Below, piece after piece: positions 37,172 through 46,454 of a stretch of DNA of 51,343 nt (positions within the stretch are counted from its first letter, which is position 1; every line of letters begins with the position of its first letter). The position numbers were made by a program, and so were the translations under genes. The notes below the pieces were generated by a model that saw only the letters and a program-made list of their open reading frames with translations, did not search any database and had not been told where the DNA came from. This DNA comes from Lysobacteraceae bacterium (GTDB lineage Bacteria > Pseudomonadota > Gammaproteobacteria > Xanthomonadales > Xanthomonadaceae). Where the stretch lies: positions 1 to 51,343 of the forward strand of contig JAITWM010000092.1 of assembly GCA_031285265.1 (NCBI GenBank). Direction: 5' to 3'.

Positions 37172-37503
37172 TGCAGATCGCGCGCCGTTCGTCCCGCCAG
37201 CCAGTTCACGACAACATCTCCGTCGTCGATGTCATGACCACTCAAGTCATCGGCTTTCTGGCCGACTTGTCGGAAAGTGGCATGATGCTGCTCAGCCACG
37301 CCGACTTGCGCAAAGATGCGTTGTATCAATTGCGCTTCTACCTCAATGGACATGACACCGGCACACCGATCAATGTCGGCGTCCACCTGCTTTGGCAGGG
37401 ACAAGCCAATGCATCGGGACAACGTCAATCGGGATTCCGTTTTCTGACCATCTCCGATGAACAGCGCGATCAAATTCGTCGCTGGGTAGAAACGCAGGAA
37501 TAA
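37171..37503 (+). CDS. PilZ domain c-di-GMP-binding protein
   Basis: A 110-residue single-domain protein. The c-di-GMP-binding signatures are R-R-S-S-R (5-9, RxxxR) and D-L-S-E-S-G (about 32-37, D/NxSxxG), followed by the beta-barrel pattern. Both are intact, so ligand binding is expected. The ATG at 37171 overlaps the DUF1631 stop as TAATG, with GGAGG (37156-37160) ten bases upstream; earlier in-frame starts lie inside the DUF1631 gene. Coupled synthesis suggests that the PilZ protein acts with the DUF1631 protein as sensor and effector. The process controlled (motility, adhesion, envelope) cannot be told here. Confidence 0.9.
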   Translation: MQIARRSSRQPVHDNISVVDVMTTQVIGFLADLSESGMMLLSHADLRKDALYQLRFYLNGHDTGTPINVGVHLLWQGQANASGQRQSGFRFLTISDEQRDQIRRWVETQE

Positions 37504-37686
37504 GCACAACCACGTCATCCATGCTCAAGCACGGGCGCGCTGCACGCACCGGGAGCATTCAACGAACCACATTGCTGCAATAGCCAGCAACCGGATGGAC
37601 GGCGTCAAATACCGCCGCCTTACAGCGCTCATGCGATGCTTGCGGCACACTACTTGCCTCCCCATCCTCACCGAGGACCAAATTCG

Positions 37687-39018
37687 ATGACGGCGCCCGA
37701 TTTCAATGCTCTGTACGCCGAACACTTGGCGATCCTGTGTCGGCGCGCCGATGAAGCGCTCATTCGCAGTGCCTGCGATCACCTGCTGATTCCTAGCGGA
37801 TCACCGCATTATCACGTCTTCGATGATCGCGATTACCCCTATGCGGTCAATCCGCACTTCAAGCATTGGCTGCCATTGACCCAAGTACCGGATAGCTGGC
37901 TGCTTTACACGCCGGGACGGCGCCCTCAAGTCATCTACCTGCAACCTTTCGATTACTGGCACGCCGTCCCGCAAGCGCCGCAGGGATGGTGGGTAAACCA
38001 TGTCGACATTCATATCATCCGTAAGCCGGAAGAAGCATTGCCATTACTGCCACGCAATGTCGCGCGTTGCGCCATCCTCGGAGAAGCGCACGGCATCCCG
38101 GAAAACTATCGCCCGAACAATCCAATTCCGGCACTGGAATACCTGCATTACCACCGCGCCTATAAGACTTCCTATGAGCTTGTCCTCATGCGCGAGGCTC
38201 AGCATATCGCGGCACGCGGCCACCACGCCGCCGAACGCGCTTTCCGCGGTGGCGGCAGCGAATTCGATATCCATATGGCTTATTGCACGGCCACCGGACA
38301 GGATGCCGTCGAAGCGCCCTATCGGAATATTGTCGCCCTCAATGCCCATGGCGCCATACTGCATTACACCCGGCTCGACCGCGATGCGTCCTCGCAAGCA
38401 CACAGCTTTCTGATCGATGCCGGCGCCGATCGCTATGGCTACGCCAGCGACATCACCCGCACCTATGCCGCGGACATCGATAACGAATTTCAAGCGATGA
38501 TCGACGCGGTCGATACCGTCCAGATCGCACTAGGACAAGCCGTGCGCAACGGCCTGGACTACCGGCAACTGCATCTCGACGCGCATCTGGCGCTGGCTGG
38601 CGTGTTGAAAGATTTCGGAATACTCGAGGCGTCGCCCGGGGCGGCTTTGGAAACCGGCGTCAGCTCTGTATTTTTCCCGCACGGCATCGGTCATTTGCTG
38701 GGACTGCAGGTTCACGATGTCGCCGGGTTCGCCGCCAACGATCAAGGCGGTACGATCCCTCGCCCGGACGGTCATCCATTCCTGCGCATGACCCGGACGC
38801 TGGAGCCAGGCATGGTGGTCACGATTGAACCCGGTCTTTATTTCATCGACTTGTTGTTGAACGAATTGAGGCAGGGGCCGTACGCCGATAGCGTGAATTG
38901 GAGCCGAATCGAAGCATTCCGCGCCTATGGGGGCATTCGCATAGAAGACAATATCGTCTGTACCACCGGCGCTTCGGAGAACCTGACCCGGTCCGCATTC
39001 GCGGCATTCGGTTCGTAA
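37687..39018 (+). CDS. pepQ: Xaa-Pro dipeptidase (prolidase)
   Basis: Cytosolic metallopeptidase of family M24 that splits X-Pro dipeptides. The 443 residues equal the length of E. coli PepQ. The dinuclear metal site is visible: Asp pair in I-D-A-G-A-D-R-Y-G-Y-A-S-D-I-T-R-T-Y, His in H-G-I-G-H-L-L-G-L-Q-V-H-D, Glu in T-I-E-P-G-L-Y-F and Glu in R-I-E-D-N-I. The ATG at 37687 is chosen because GAGGA lies nine bases upstream and it starts at the family N-terminus. A frame extending to 37636 adds a His/Pro-rich stretch. It stands alone, 183 bases from the PilZ gene. Confidence 0.95.
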   Translation: MTAPDFNALYAEHLAILCRRADEALIRSACDHLLIPSGSPHYHVFDDRDYPYAVNPHFKHWLPLTQVPDSWLLYTPGRRPQVIYLQPFDYWHAVPQAPQGWWVNHVDIHIIRKPEEALPLLPRNVARCAILGEAHGIPENYRPNNPIPALEYLHYHRAYKTSYELVLMREAQHIAARGHHAAERAFRGGGSEFDIHMAYCTATGQDAVEAPYRNIVALNAHGAILHYTRLDRDASSQAHSFLIDAGADRYGYASDITRTYAADIDNEFQAMIDAVDTVQIALGQAVRNGLDYRQLHLDAHLALAGVLKDFGILEASPGAALETGVSSVFFPHGIGHLLGLQVHDVAGFAANDQGGTIPRPDGHPFLRMTRTLEPGMVVTIEPGLYFIDLLLNELRQGPYADSVNWSRIEAFRAYGGIRIEDNIVCTTGASENLTRSAFAAFGS

Positions 39019-39283
39019 TCGGCATCGATGCCTACAGATTGCGCCGAATGCCGTCCGTCACGGCACAAGCCCCACTCAACTCGTACGCAGGCACTATGCG
39101 CTGACCAGCAAAGCATCATGACGCCGACCGTCATCCGGCCGTTCGATCCGAATCCTCGCATGCTCATGCGCAGTCATTCTCGAAAATGCGCGAAAAACAT
39201 CCCCCTCCAGCCGCCGATGACGTGAATCATCAAATCAATCCTTACACCGCCGCCAAGACGACGTTCGACACCGCGTCAGCAAC

Positions 39284-39901
39284 CTACTTCGGAATCAACG
39301 TCGCGGTGACGTGTTCGAGATAGGCGTCGAATTCTTCGTGAGTCAGCTTCGGTTGCTGCCGTAGTTGAAACGACAATTGTAAAAAACCCACATAGGCCGA
39401 ATAGGTCAAACGCGCTCTATACGCCGCCTCGATATCACTGAATCCGACCTCGCGGTATGCGGTCGTCAGAAAAGCCTGCCGCCGCTGCGAAACCCTATCG
39501 ATCACCGGCTGCACGATCGGATGATTCGACACTCTGAGCAGCTCGCCGTAAATGATATGGGGCTTGGCCTCCTGTCCGACGATTTGGAACAGCGTCCGCA
39601 GTCGCTCGCGCGGATCCGGCATTTGTTCGATGCCGCCGAATATACGTTCCTGCTCCAGTGTCTCCCAACACTCCAGCGCCGCCTGCAACAAGGCATCGCG
39701 CGACGGAAAATGCCAATAAAAACTCCCCTTGGTCACCTTCAACCGGCGCGCCAATGGTTCGACCGCGATAGCGGCAACACCTTGTTCGGCGATGACATCC
39801 AACGCCGCTTGCGCCCAGTCGGAAGCGCTCAGCCGCGGTTGCCGCTTGGATAAAGCCATGGGTTTTTCGGAAGACTCGGTAGGGGCAGTTAATGTCGTCA
39901 T
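39284..39901 (-). CDS. TetR-family transcriptional regulator of the hydrolase-fadE operon
   Basis: A 205-residue repressor-type regulator. The TetR DNA-binding domain covers about 25-70, with the recognition helix in A-R-R-L-K-V-T-K-G-S-F-Y-W-H-F. The helical C-terminal ligand domain is of the usual length. It is divergent from an alpha/beta hydrolase and fadE, so it probably represses these genes and responds to an acyl-CoA or fatty acid. This is inferred from position. The start is uncertain between ATGs at 39901 and 39859; neither has a good ribosome-binding site. A CATACC half-site (39915-39920) just upstream matches one in the divergent promoter. Confidence 0.87.
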   Translation of the reverse strand: MTTLTAPTESSEKPMALSKRQPRLSASDWAQAALDVIAEQGVAAIAVEPLARRLKVTKGSFYWHFPSRDALLQAALECWETLEQERIFGGIEQMPDPRERLRTLFQIVGQEAKPHIIYGELLRVSNHPIVQPVIDRVSQRRQAFLTTAYREVGFSDIEAAYRARLTYSAYVGFLQLSFQLRQQPKLTHEEFDAYLEHVTATLIPK

Positions 39902-40082
39902 GCCGAAATTTAAACATACCTGACGCAGGCTTGTCGCCAGAAATGATCCATGCACTGACGGGCCTGATTGATGCATCCATTTTCCGGTCCGAACCGGTCG
40001 TCCGCGCTCTCAAATCACCTTGTCACGGATTCAGGAGTCGAGCATGGCGTCTGCCTCTTCAGCGAAGTCACCTTTAGTCGCA

Positions 40083-40121
40083 TTGACGCTGCCCGGCACT
40101 AAACCATACCATTAAGTATGG
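40083..40121 (+). promoter_or_regulatory. candidate promoter and TetR operator of the hydrolase-fadE operon
   Basis: TTGACG (40083-40088) and TACCAT (40107-40112) form a sigma-70-like pair with an 18-base spacer. The -10 box lies inside a perfect inverted repeat CCATAC - six bases - GTATGG (40104-40121), a shape expected of a TetR-family operator. The repeat also covers the ATG at 40118. A repressor bound here would block RNA polymerase directly. With this promoter, transcription would begin at about the ATG, so either the message is leaderless or translation starts at the next Met (40142). Confidence 0.5.
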
Positions 40122-41047
40122 ATCAATCCCCTCTGTCTTCCATGCCGGAATCGCGTCCCTTGCGATTGCAGACTGCCGATCTGACGCTGGCGGCAAGCGA
40201 AATCCGGATTCCGAATACCACCGACGCGATTCAAGTGTTGTTTGCGCATGGTTTCGGACAGACTCATCGCGCCTGGACGGCCAGCGGCTCGGCGTTGGCG
40301 CGGCACGGCTATCCCAACTTGGCTTTCGACGCGCGCGGTCATGGCGAATCCGATCGCAATCCTTCCGGCACACCCTATTCCTGGGACCAGTTGATCGACG
40401 ACACGATCGTACTCACCGGAAACCTCGCGGCGGCGCCGGTTCTGGTTGGCGCTTCGATGGGCGGCCTGATCGGACTGATGGCCGAAGCGCGCTGGCCAGG
40501 CCTGTTCCGCGCCATCGTGCTGGTCGATGTCACGCCTCGCTGGGAGAGCAGCGGTTTGGAGCGCATCCTCGCCTTCATGAGCGCATTTCCGGAAGGTTTC
40601 GATTCTCTGGAACACGCCGCTGACATCATCGCCGCCTATCTACCGCATCGCCGCGAGCGTAAGTCTCCGCAATCACTGCGTTCTCTGTTGCGCCAGGGCG
40701 AAGATGGACGCTGGCGCTGGCACTGGGATCCCCGCTTGATCGACGAACTGGCGCGCAACAGCGGCGGCCAACAGGACGCACTCGCCGAAGCTGCCAGGAA
40801 AGTACGCAGTCCACTGTTGCTGATCAGCGGTGGTCGCAGCGAGTTGATATCCGAACGCACCACCGATGAGTTCAAATCCCTGGCGCCGCACGCACAGCAT
40901 ATCCATCTTCCCCAAGCCACCCATATGGTCGCCGGCGACGATAATGACGCATTCACTGCCGCCGTGTTGGAATATCTGGCCTGTCTGTCGCTGCCTGGAC
41001 ATCCCCCTCGTTACCTCCCCAAGTCACCTGGATCAATTCCGGAGTAA
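40118..41047 (+). CDS. alpha/beta hydrolase
   Basis: A 309-residue serine hydrolase of the alpha/beta fold. The oxyanion region is F-A-H-G-F-G-Q-T (42-49). Nucleophile Ser113 lies in G-A-S-M-G-G (111-116). A catalytic His lies in A-T-H-M-V-A-G-D-D near 275. The usual acidic residue after strand 6 appears as Glu in G-G-R-S-E-L rather than Asp. Substrate unknown, but pairing with fadE six bases downstream and with a divergent TetR suggests a lipid-derived ester or thioester. The first nine codons may not be translated, because a -10 element and inverted repeat overlap the ATG at 40118. The next Met is at 40142. Confidence 0.88.
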   Translation: MDQSPLSSMPESRPLRLQTADLTLAASEIRIPNTTDAIQVLFAHGFGQTHRAWTASGSALARHGYPNLAFDARGHGESDRNPSGTPYSWDQLIDDTIVLTGNLAAAPVLVGASMGGLIGLMAEARWPGLFRAIVLVDVTPRWESSGLERILAFMSAFPEGFDSLEHAADIIAAYLPHRRERKSPQSLRSLLRQGEDGRWRWHWDPRLIDELARNSGGQQDALAEAARKVRSPLLLISGGRSELISERTTDEFKSLAPHAQHIHLPQATHMVAGDDNDAFTAAVLEYLACLSLPGHPPRYLPKSPGSIPE

Positions 41048-41053
41048 GCCCAT

Positions 41054-43516
41054 ATGAGCATCGTCGTATCCATTCTTGTATTCCTGCTGGCGGGATTGTT
41101 CGCTGCTTACCACCGGTTGCGGCTATCGCTATGGGTGGCTCTCGAGGCCGTCGCGCTGGTGACGTCCTGGTTGCTGGGGGCAAGCGGCGTTGCGACGCTG
41201 CTCTTACTATTCGTCACGGCATTGATCGCAATCCCGCTATTGCTGCCGTCGATTCGCAAACCCTATATCACGGCTCCGTTGCTGGACACGTTCCGTAAAC
41301 TGCTGCCGCCGTTGTCGCAAACCGAGCGGATCGCACTGGAGAGTGGATCAGTCGGCTTCGAGGGCGAGTTCTTTTCCGGAGATCCGGACTGGAAAAAATT
41401 GTTCTCCTTGCCCAAACCGGAATTGACCGCCGAAGAGCGCGCTTTCCTGGAGGGGCCGGTCGAAGAATTGTGCAAGATGACCAATGACTGGGAAATCACT
41501 CATGTACGCGCCGACTTGCCTCCGGAAATATGGGACTTCGTCAAGAAGCACAAATTCTTCGGCATGATCATCCCAAAGGAATACGGCGGGCTGGGTTTCT
41601 CGGCGCTGGCGCACCACAAGGTCATACAGAAACTGTCCTCGATTTCGGCCGTACTCAGCTCGACCGTCGGCGTACCCAACTCGCTGGGGCCGGGTGAATT
41701 ACTGATGCACTACGGCACCAAAGAGCAGAAGGAATACTATCTGCCGCGTCTAGCCGCTGGCGAAGAAATACCCTGTTTCGCGCTGACCGGACCATTCGCT
41801 GGTTCCGATGCGACCTCGATCCCCGACTACGGCATCGTCTGCACGGGTGAATGGAACGGAGCGCAAGTGGTCGGTATCAAACTCACCTTCGACAAGCGCT
41901 ATATCACCCTGGCGCCGGTATCCACGTTGATCGGCTTGGCATTCCGCATGCACGACCCCGAGGGCCTGCTCGGCGACGAGAAGGACATCGGTATTACCTT
42001 GGCGTTGATACCGCGCGATACGCCCGGCATCGAGGTCGGACGCCGGCATCTGCCTTTGAATTCACCATTCCAGAACGGTCCGGTGCGCGGCAAAGAAATA
42101 TTCATTCCGCTCAGTCAACTGATCGGCGGCGAGGAATACGCCGGTAAAGGCTGGCAGATGCTGACCGAATGTCTGGCCATCGGCCGCTCGATCACCTTGC
42201 CTTCCACCGCCAGCGGAAGTGCCAAGATCGGCGCAGTAACCACCGGCGCCTACGCGCGCATCCGCAAGCAATTCGGCCTTTCCATCGGGCGTTTCGAGGG
42301 CGTGGAAGAAGCGCTGGCCAGAATCGGCGGCAAGGCATATACGATCAGCGCCCTATCGCAAGCGACCGCGGCAGCGGTCGATCGCGGCGACAAGCCAGCA
42401 GTACCCTCGGCCATCGCCAAATATCATTGCACCACCCTGGGCCGCGAAATGGTCGCCGATGTCATGGACGTAATCGGCGGCAAGGGCATCGTGCTTGGAC
42501 CGCGCAATTTCGCCGGCCGCGCCTGGCAAGCTGCGCCCATCAGCATCACCGTGGAAGGCGCCAACATCATGACCCGGAGCCTGTTGATCTTCGGCCAGGG
42601 CGCAATCCTTTGTCATCCCTGGGTGCTCAACGAGATGAAGGCCGCACAGAACCCCGACCGGAGGGATGGCGTGGACGAGTTCGATCCCTGTCTGTTCGGG
42701 CATATCCGTTATGGGCTGTCCAACGCGGTGCGTTCGCTATGGTTCGGTCTGACTGCATCCAAAATCGGCGGAGCGCCCGGCGATCATTACACGCGCCGCT
42801 TCTTCCGCAAGCTCGACCGCTACTCCGCCAACTTGGCTCTGATGACCGATGTCTCGATGCTGCTGCTGGGCGGCAAGCTGAAGTTGAAGGAATCCTTGTC
42901 GGGCCGGCTCGGCGACGTACTGAGCCAGTTGTATATCGCCAGTGCCATGCTCAAGCGTTTTCATGATGAAGGCGCTCCCGAATGCGACCGCCCATTTCTG
43001 GCCTGGGCCTTTCACGACGGCATGCACAAGATCGAAACCGCGCTGTCCGGCGCACTGCGGAATTTTCCGATTCGCCCCGTCGGCTGGTTGCTGTGGGTCT
43101 TGATCTTCCCGCTGGGCCGCCGCGCCGAAGCACCGGGCGACCGGCTCAGCCGCCGTGTCGCCTCATTGCTGATGACGCCAGGAGAAGCGCGCGACCGGAT
43201 GGGCGCCGGCACTTTCACCACGCCCTGTGAAAACAATCCGGCCGGACGCATCAACGGCTATTTAGCCAAGACCGTACTGGCCGAACCGGTGGAACGCAAA
43301 TTCCTCAAAGCACTGAAGAACCGTGAAATCGAGGCATTGGACTACTCCACGCAATTACAGGAAGCCCTGAGCAAAGGCGTGCTTACCGATGACGAATACC
43401 GGCTGCTGATCGAATTGCGCGAAATGACGCTCGATGCCATAACGGTCGACGACTTCGACTCCGACGAATTGGCTGTTGGTCGACTCGATACGTCACGCCG
43501 GCGTTCCCGGCATTGA
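41054..43516 (+). CDS. fadE: acyl-CoA dehydrogenase FadE
   Basis: Inner-membrane-associated flavoprotein that introduces the first trans-2 double bond in fatty acid beta-oxidation. Its 820 residues match the long FadE type (E. coli 814). It has a hydrophobic N-terminal segment (1-70), then the acyl-CoA dehydrogenase core with W-D-F-V-K-K-H-K-F-F-G-M-I-I-P-K-E-Y-G-G, F-A-L-T-G-P-F-A-G-S-D-A (about 238-249) and the long C-terminal FadE extension. GGAG overlaps the hydrolase stop, so the two genes form one operon under the TetR-type regulator. A GC-rich hairpin follows. Confidence 0.96.
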   Translation: MSIVVSILVFLLAGLFAAYHRLRLSLWVALEAVALVTSWLLGASGVATLLLLFVTALIAIPLLLPSIRKPYITAPLLDTFRKLLPPLSQTERIALESGSVGFEGEFFSGDPDWKKLFSLPKPELTAEERAFLEGPVEELCKMTNDWEITHVRADLPPEIWDFVKKHKFFGMIIPKEYGGLGFSALAHHKVIQKLSSISAVLSSTVGVPNSLGPGELLMHYGTKEQKEYYLPRLAAGEEIPCFALTGPFAGSDATSIPDYGIVCTGEWNGAQVVGIKLTFDKRYITLAPVSTLIGLAFRMHDPEGLLGDEKDIGITLALIPRDTPGIEVGRRHLPLNSPFQNGPVRGKEIFIPLSQLIGGEEYAGKGWQMLTECLAIGRSITLPSTASGSAKIGAVTTGAYARIRKQFGLSIGRFEGVEEALARIGGKAYTISALSQATAAAVDRGDKPAVPSAIAKYHCTTLGREMVADVMDVIGGKGIVLGPRNFAGRAWQAAPISITVEGANIMTRSLLIFGQGAILCHPWVLNEMKAAQNPDRRDGVDEFDPCLFGHIRYGLSNAVRSLWFGLTASKIGGAPGDHYTRRFFRKLDRYSANLALMTDVSMLLLGGKLKLKESLSGRLGDVLSQLYIASAMLKRFHDEGAPECDRPFLAWAFHDGMHKIETALSGALRNFPIRPVGWLLWVLIFPLGRRAEAPGDRLSRRVASLLMTPGEARDRMGAGTFTTPCENNPAGRINGYLAKTVLAEPVERKFLKALKNREIEALDYSTQLQEALSKGVLTDDEYRLLIELREMTLDAITVDDFDSDELAVGRLDTSRRRSRH

Positions 43517-43542
43517 AAATGCCGCATTCACCAGCACGAGAT

Positions 43543-43574
43543 CGCCGGCGGGCTTTCCCGCCGCCGGCGCTTTC
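43543..43574 (+). terminator. fadE terminator
   Basis: CGGCGGG (43546-43552) and CCCGCCG (43557-43563) form a 7-bp stem with loop CTTT. An overlapping alternative uses the palindromic CGCCGGCG copies at 43543-43550 and 43561-43568. CTTTCC follows. It lies 30 bases after the fadE stop, between convergent fadE and the OsmC gene. Confidence 0.6.
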
Positions 43575-43638
43575 CCGCAGTCGGATCTTCCATCATAGAA
43601 AGTGAATCGATCGGGGCCCGCCTTCGCTTCGGACGTAC

Positions 43639-44106
43639 TCAATTCTGTCCGGAATGATGCAACAGCACGCCATCGGCATCATGCACATCGACGGATATCT
43701 CGACACCATCACGCACGCTTTGAGTGACAACGCAGAAATCTTCGAACTGCTCCAATAGACGTTCCAGATGCTGATATTGCCCCGCTCTCCCGGCCAGGCG
43801 GATATCGGTATGAATATGCGCAACGCGCAGGCGTCCCTGTTCGTTCCTGCCCATCTCGACCATTGCCTTGAGCGTCAACGGTCCCGGCTGATTCTTGAAC
43901 TTTTGCAGCGCAAACAACAGGCTGGCGATAAGACAGTTGCCTACGGCCGCGGCCAGCATCCGTGTCGGATTGGGCCCGGCCGCTGGTCCCGGAGAAAGCA
44001 TGGCATCGGTAATCAAGTCAGGAGCCGTCGTCTCGTCGAAGATGACTCGAAAAACATAATCCGACTCCTGCTGCACGGTGACACTGAAGGGTTGGGATTC
44101 GCTCAT
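43639..44106 (-). CDS. OsmC/Ohr-family peroxiredoxin-like protein
   Basis: A 155-residue protein of the OsmC superfamily, which reduces organic hydroperoxides by two redox cysteines. Cys58 (A-V-G-N-C-L-I-A) and Cys125 (E-D-F-C-V-V-T-Q-S) occupy the two conserved positions. Overall it resembles the YhfA/OsmC-like branch rather than Ohr, so the substrate is open. GAGG lies six to seven bases before the ATG. It is convergent with fadE and divergent from the rhodanese gene. A sulfur/thiol-stress pairing with the latter is possible but they are not in one operon. Confidence 0.88.
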   Translation of the reverse strand: MSESQPFSVTVQQESDYVFRVIFDETTAPDLITDAMLSPGPAAGPNPTRMLAAAVGNCLIASLLFALQKFKNQPGPLTLKAMVEMGRNEQGRLRVAHIHTDIRLAGRAGQYQHLERLLEQFEDFCVVTQSVRDGVEISVDVHDADGVLLHHSGQN

Positions 44107-44269
44107 GACGGCCTCGTCGTAAAACCGATGAATTCGGCCAATAGCTTCTCATGCCGATAGTAGCCGCCATTTTCACACTGGATATCCCGGGCATTCGCAT
44201 ATCCTCCCTGCGGTTGCATGAACTCTATTCAGCCACTACATTGGAAATTCGTAATACGAAGGGCATTCC

Positions 44270-44638
44270 ATGACACGCACCGCCAACGACCTCGTCGCCG
44301 AAGCCAAGACAAGCATCGCCGAAATCAGCGTAAAGGCATTGACCGGCCTCGATAAGAGCGCCCTGGTTTTGATCGATGTCCGTGAACCTGAAGAATATGC
44401 CGCCGGTCACTTGCCGGGTGCGATCAACATACCGCGAGGCGTCCTGGAATTTCGTATCGAATCCCATCCCGCCTTGAATGCCGGAAGGCAATGTCCGATC
44501 GCGGTATATTGCCAGACCGGCGGGCGCTCGGCCTTGGCAGCACTGAGTTTAAAACGGATGGGATTCGAACATATACAATCGCTGGCGGGCGGCTTCCTGG
44601 CGTGGCAGGAAGCAGGATACGCCACTGTCTCCAACTGA
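44270..44638 (+). CDS. single-domain rhodanese-like sulfurtransferase
   Basis: A 122-residue cytosolic rhodanese-fold protein. Substrate-binding D-V-R-E-P-E-E-Y (36-43), G-H-L-P-G-A-I-N-I-P-R (46-56) and the active-site loop C81-Q-T-G-G-R-S give the full family signature, with the catalytic Cys at residue 81. It has no signal peptide. It may transfer sulfane sulfur from thiosulfate, persulfide or a protein donor. AGGG lies shortly before the ATG. It stands alone. Confidence 0.9.
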   Translation: MTRTANDLVAEAKTSIAEISVKALTGLDKSALVLIDVREPEEYAAGHLPGAINIPRGVLEFRIESHPALNAGRQCPIAVYCQTGGRSALAALSLKRMGFEHIQSLAGGFLAWQEAGYATVSN

Positions 44639-45068
44639 TCCGCAGAGGGCGTGGTCAATGATCTGACCCGCCAAATCGCTATCGGGATTGCTCAGTGAAC
44701 ATAATCCCGCCAGAAGCAGCTCTGCGCCGTATCAACCAGAGAACCACTCTGATCGATATGCGTGGAACCGATGCGTTCTCGCGGTCATGCGCCCGCCTCC
44801 TGCCATTGAACTGCCTGCACACCGAAATTTCGCGATCGATGCACTGAATCTCCCAGCCGATACCACCGAGATACGGCTCATCCGTCAAGCAGGCATTCGT
44901 TCCCGAATCGTACAATCACCGGCCATACGACGGCATCGCATCCGTGCAGATGGCAGAATGACCCAGCAGGAAAAAATCGGCTCATCTATTCGGACGCGCC
45001 GGCATGATTCGCACGACGACGGTGGATTTCTCCCGTTGCGAGGGCGGGTATGGCGATAAGCGTCACTA
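44639..45068. other. 430-base convergent intergenic region, no gene seen
   Basis: Open frames exist on both strands (44688-45059 on +, 44679-44915 on -), but neither has a ribosome-binding site and both overlap each other. Their composition is Arg/Pro/Ile mixed, as in noncoding DNA here. No strong hairpin or repeat was found. It may contain decayed coding sequence, but I could not recognise any. Confidence 0.4.
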
Positions 45069-46454
45069 TCACGAATCGATGCGCGGCCCATCGATATCGG
45101 CGTCCGCCGTAGGGAAGACCTGCTCATCCCCGGGTAGCCTGCGTTGCCCTCGAATCACTTGCCAAGCACTGAACGTCATACCGACCGCAACAGCAACCCC
45201 TGCCAGAAAGACCGCTCTGGATCCGAAGACGGACAACGCCTTGTGAAGCCAGACAAAAAACAAATCACCGCCCCGATAAACCACGGTATCGATCGCTGCC
45301 TTGGCTTTATAGCGTGCCTCCCGGCTCACACGCGTATAGATGGTCTCGCGTGCGGGCTTGGCCAGGGAAAACTCCCCGGCCCGCATTGCCACCTGTACCA
45401 CCGCCACGAATAACGGAAACGGCGAAGCGGACAACACGGCGAATCCGAGCAGGATCGCAAGCGCCGGAGCCACGATCAACGGCGCGATGCCGAAACGCTT
45501 CAGTAAAGCACGCGTCAGCAACACCTGCACCAGGATCGCCACGGAGTTCACTGCCAGGTCGATATTCGCGTAATACACCGTGCGCGCCATATCATCGATA
45601 AAAAATCGTCTCACGATCGCGGCCTGTTCGTTGTACAACAATGTTCCGCAGCCGACGCCGAACAGCATCAGGACCGCCAATGCACGCAGCAGCGGATCAC
45701 GGGCGATCAACCGTAGGCCGGCCAGTATCGAACCGCCCATCGCTCGATCGCCGATATCGCCGTCACGCCGTCGCCTACGTTCCCGCGCTTGTGCCCAAGG
45801 CCGTAATCGGACAATGCATAGCAGGCAAACGCTCAGGAATCCTGCCGACACCAACAGTAGATTGCCGACACCGATCTCCTCGACCAGAGTCCGGGTGATG
45901 ATCGGACCCAGCAATGCTCCCGCGGTCCCGCCGGCGCCGATATAGCCATAGACTTTCTTGGCGCTTTCGTTATCGAAAACATCGGCCATGTAACTCCAGA
46001 AGACCGAAACCGCGAACAGGTTGAAAACCGCGGTCCAAACAAAAAACAGAGCGCCTCGCCCTGGAAGTCTGCGATCAAACCCCAGGAAGAAACCCAACAG
46101 ACACACGATGAACACCAGATACACCACCGGCAAGAAAATCCGCCGCGGAAGACGCGCCGCCAGAGCGCCATAAATCGGCTGCAACAACAGCATGCAACCG
46201 AACGTGGCGGTAAACAGCACCTGTAACGTGAACTCCTGCAATCCGATACCAACGCCGGATGCCCAATCGACCAGTGCCTGCGGAAATACCGCAAACATAT
46301 CGTCCGAAGCCCCCATGGCATCGCGTACCGGACGCAATACGTAATACCCGGTCAACAGACAGAAAAAATACAACAATGCCCAGCCCAGCGGCGCGCGTTC
46401 TGATGGGGTCAGCGATTTCACCGGGGGCCAGGAATACGATGGCATGTTCGTCAT
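45069..46454 (-). CDS. MFS-type transporter, ATP/ADP (TLC)-translocase-like
   Basis: A 461-residue membrane protein with about twelve transmembrane segments and a basic central loop (R-E-R-R-R-R-R-D, about 220-230). The opening G-Y-Y-V-L-R-P-V-R-D-A-M-G (36-48) and V-F-W-S-Y-M-A-D-V-F (about 151-160) are like those of the nucleotide-transporter (TLC/NTP-NDP exchange) branch of the major facilitator group. In free-living bacteria these are of unknown substrate. The ATG at 46454 overlaps the stop of a 50-codon ORF as ATGA, which fixes the start and suggests a lemA-htpX-ORF-transporter transcript. Confidence 0.8.
   Translation of the reverse strand: MTNMPSYSWPPVKSLTPSERAPLGWALLYFFCLLTGYYVLRPVRDAMGASDDMFAVFPQALVDWASGVGIGLQEFTLQVLFTATFGCMLLLQPIYGALAARLPRRIFLPVVYLVFIVCLLGFFLGFDRRLPGRGALFFVWTAVFNLFAVSVFWSYMADVFDNESAKKVYGYIGAGGTAGALLGPIITRTLVEEIGVGNLLLVSAGFLSVCLLCIVRLRPWAQARERRRRRDGDIGDRAMGGSILAGLRLIARDPLLRALAVLMLFGVGCGTLLYNEQAAIVRRFFIDDMARTVYYANIDLAVNSVAILVQVLLTRALLKRFGIAPLIVAPALAILLGFAVLSASPFPLFVAVVQVAMRAGEFSLAKPARETIYTRVSREARYKAKAAIDTVVYRGGDLFFVWLHKALSVFGSRAVFLAGVAVAVGMTFSAWQVIRGQRRLPGDEQVFPTADADIDGPRIDS

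Noticed and set aside
44688-45059. 124-codon + strand frame after the rhodanese gene
   Set aside because: Overlaps a - strand frame, lacks a ribosome-binding site and shows no recognisable family segment.
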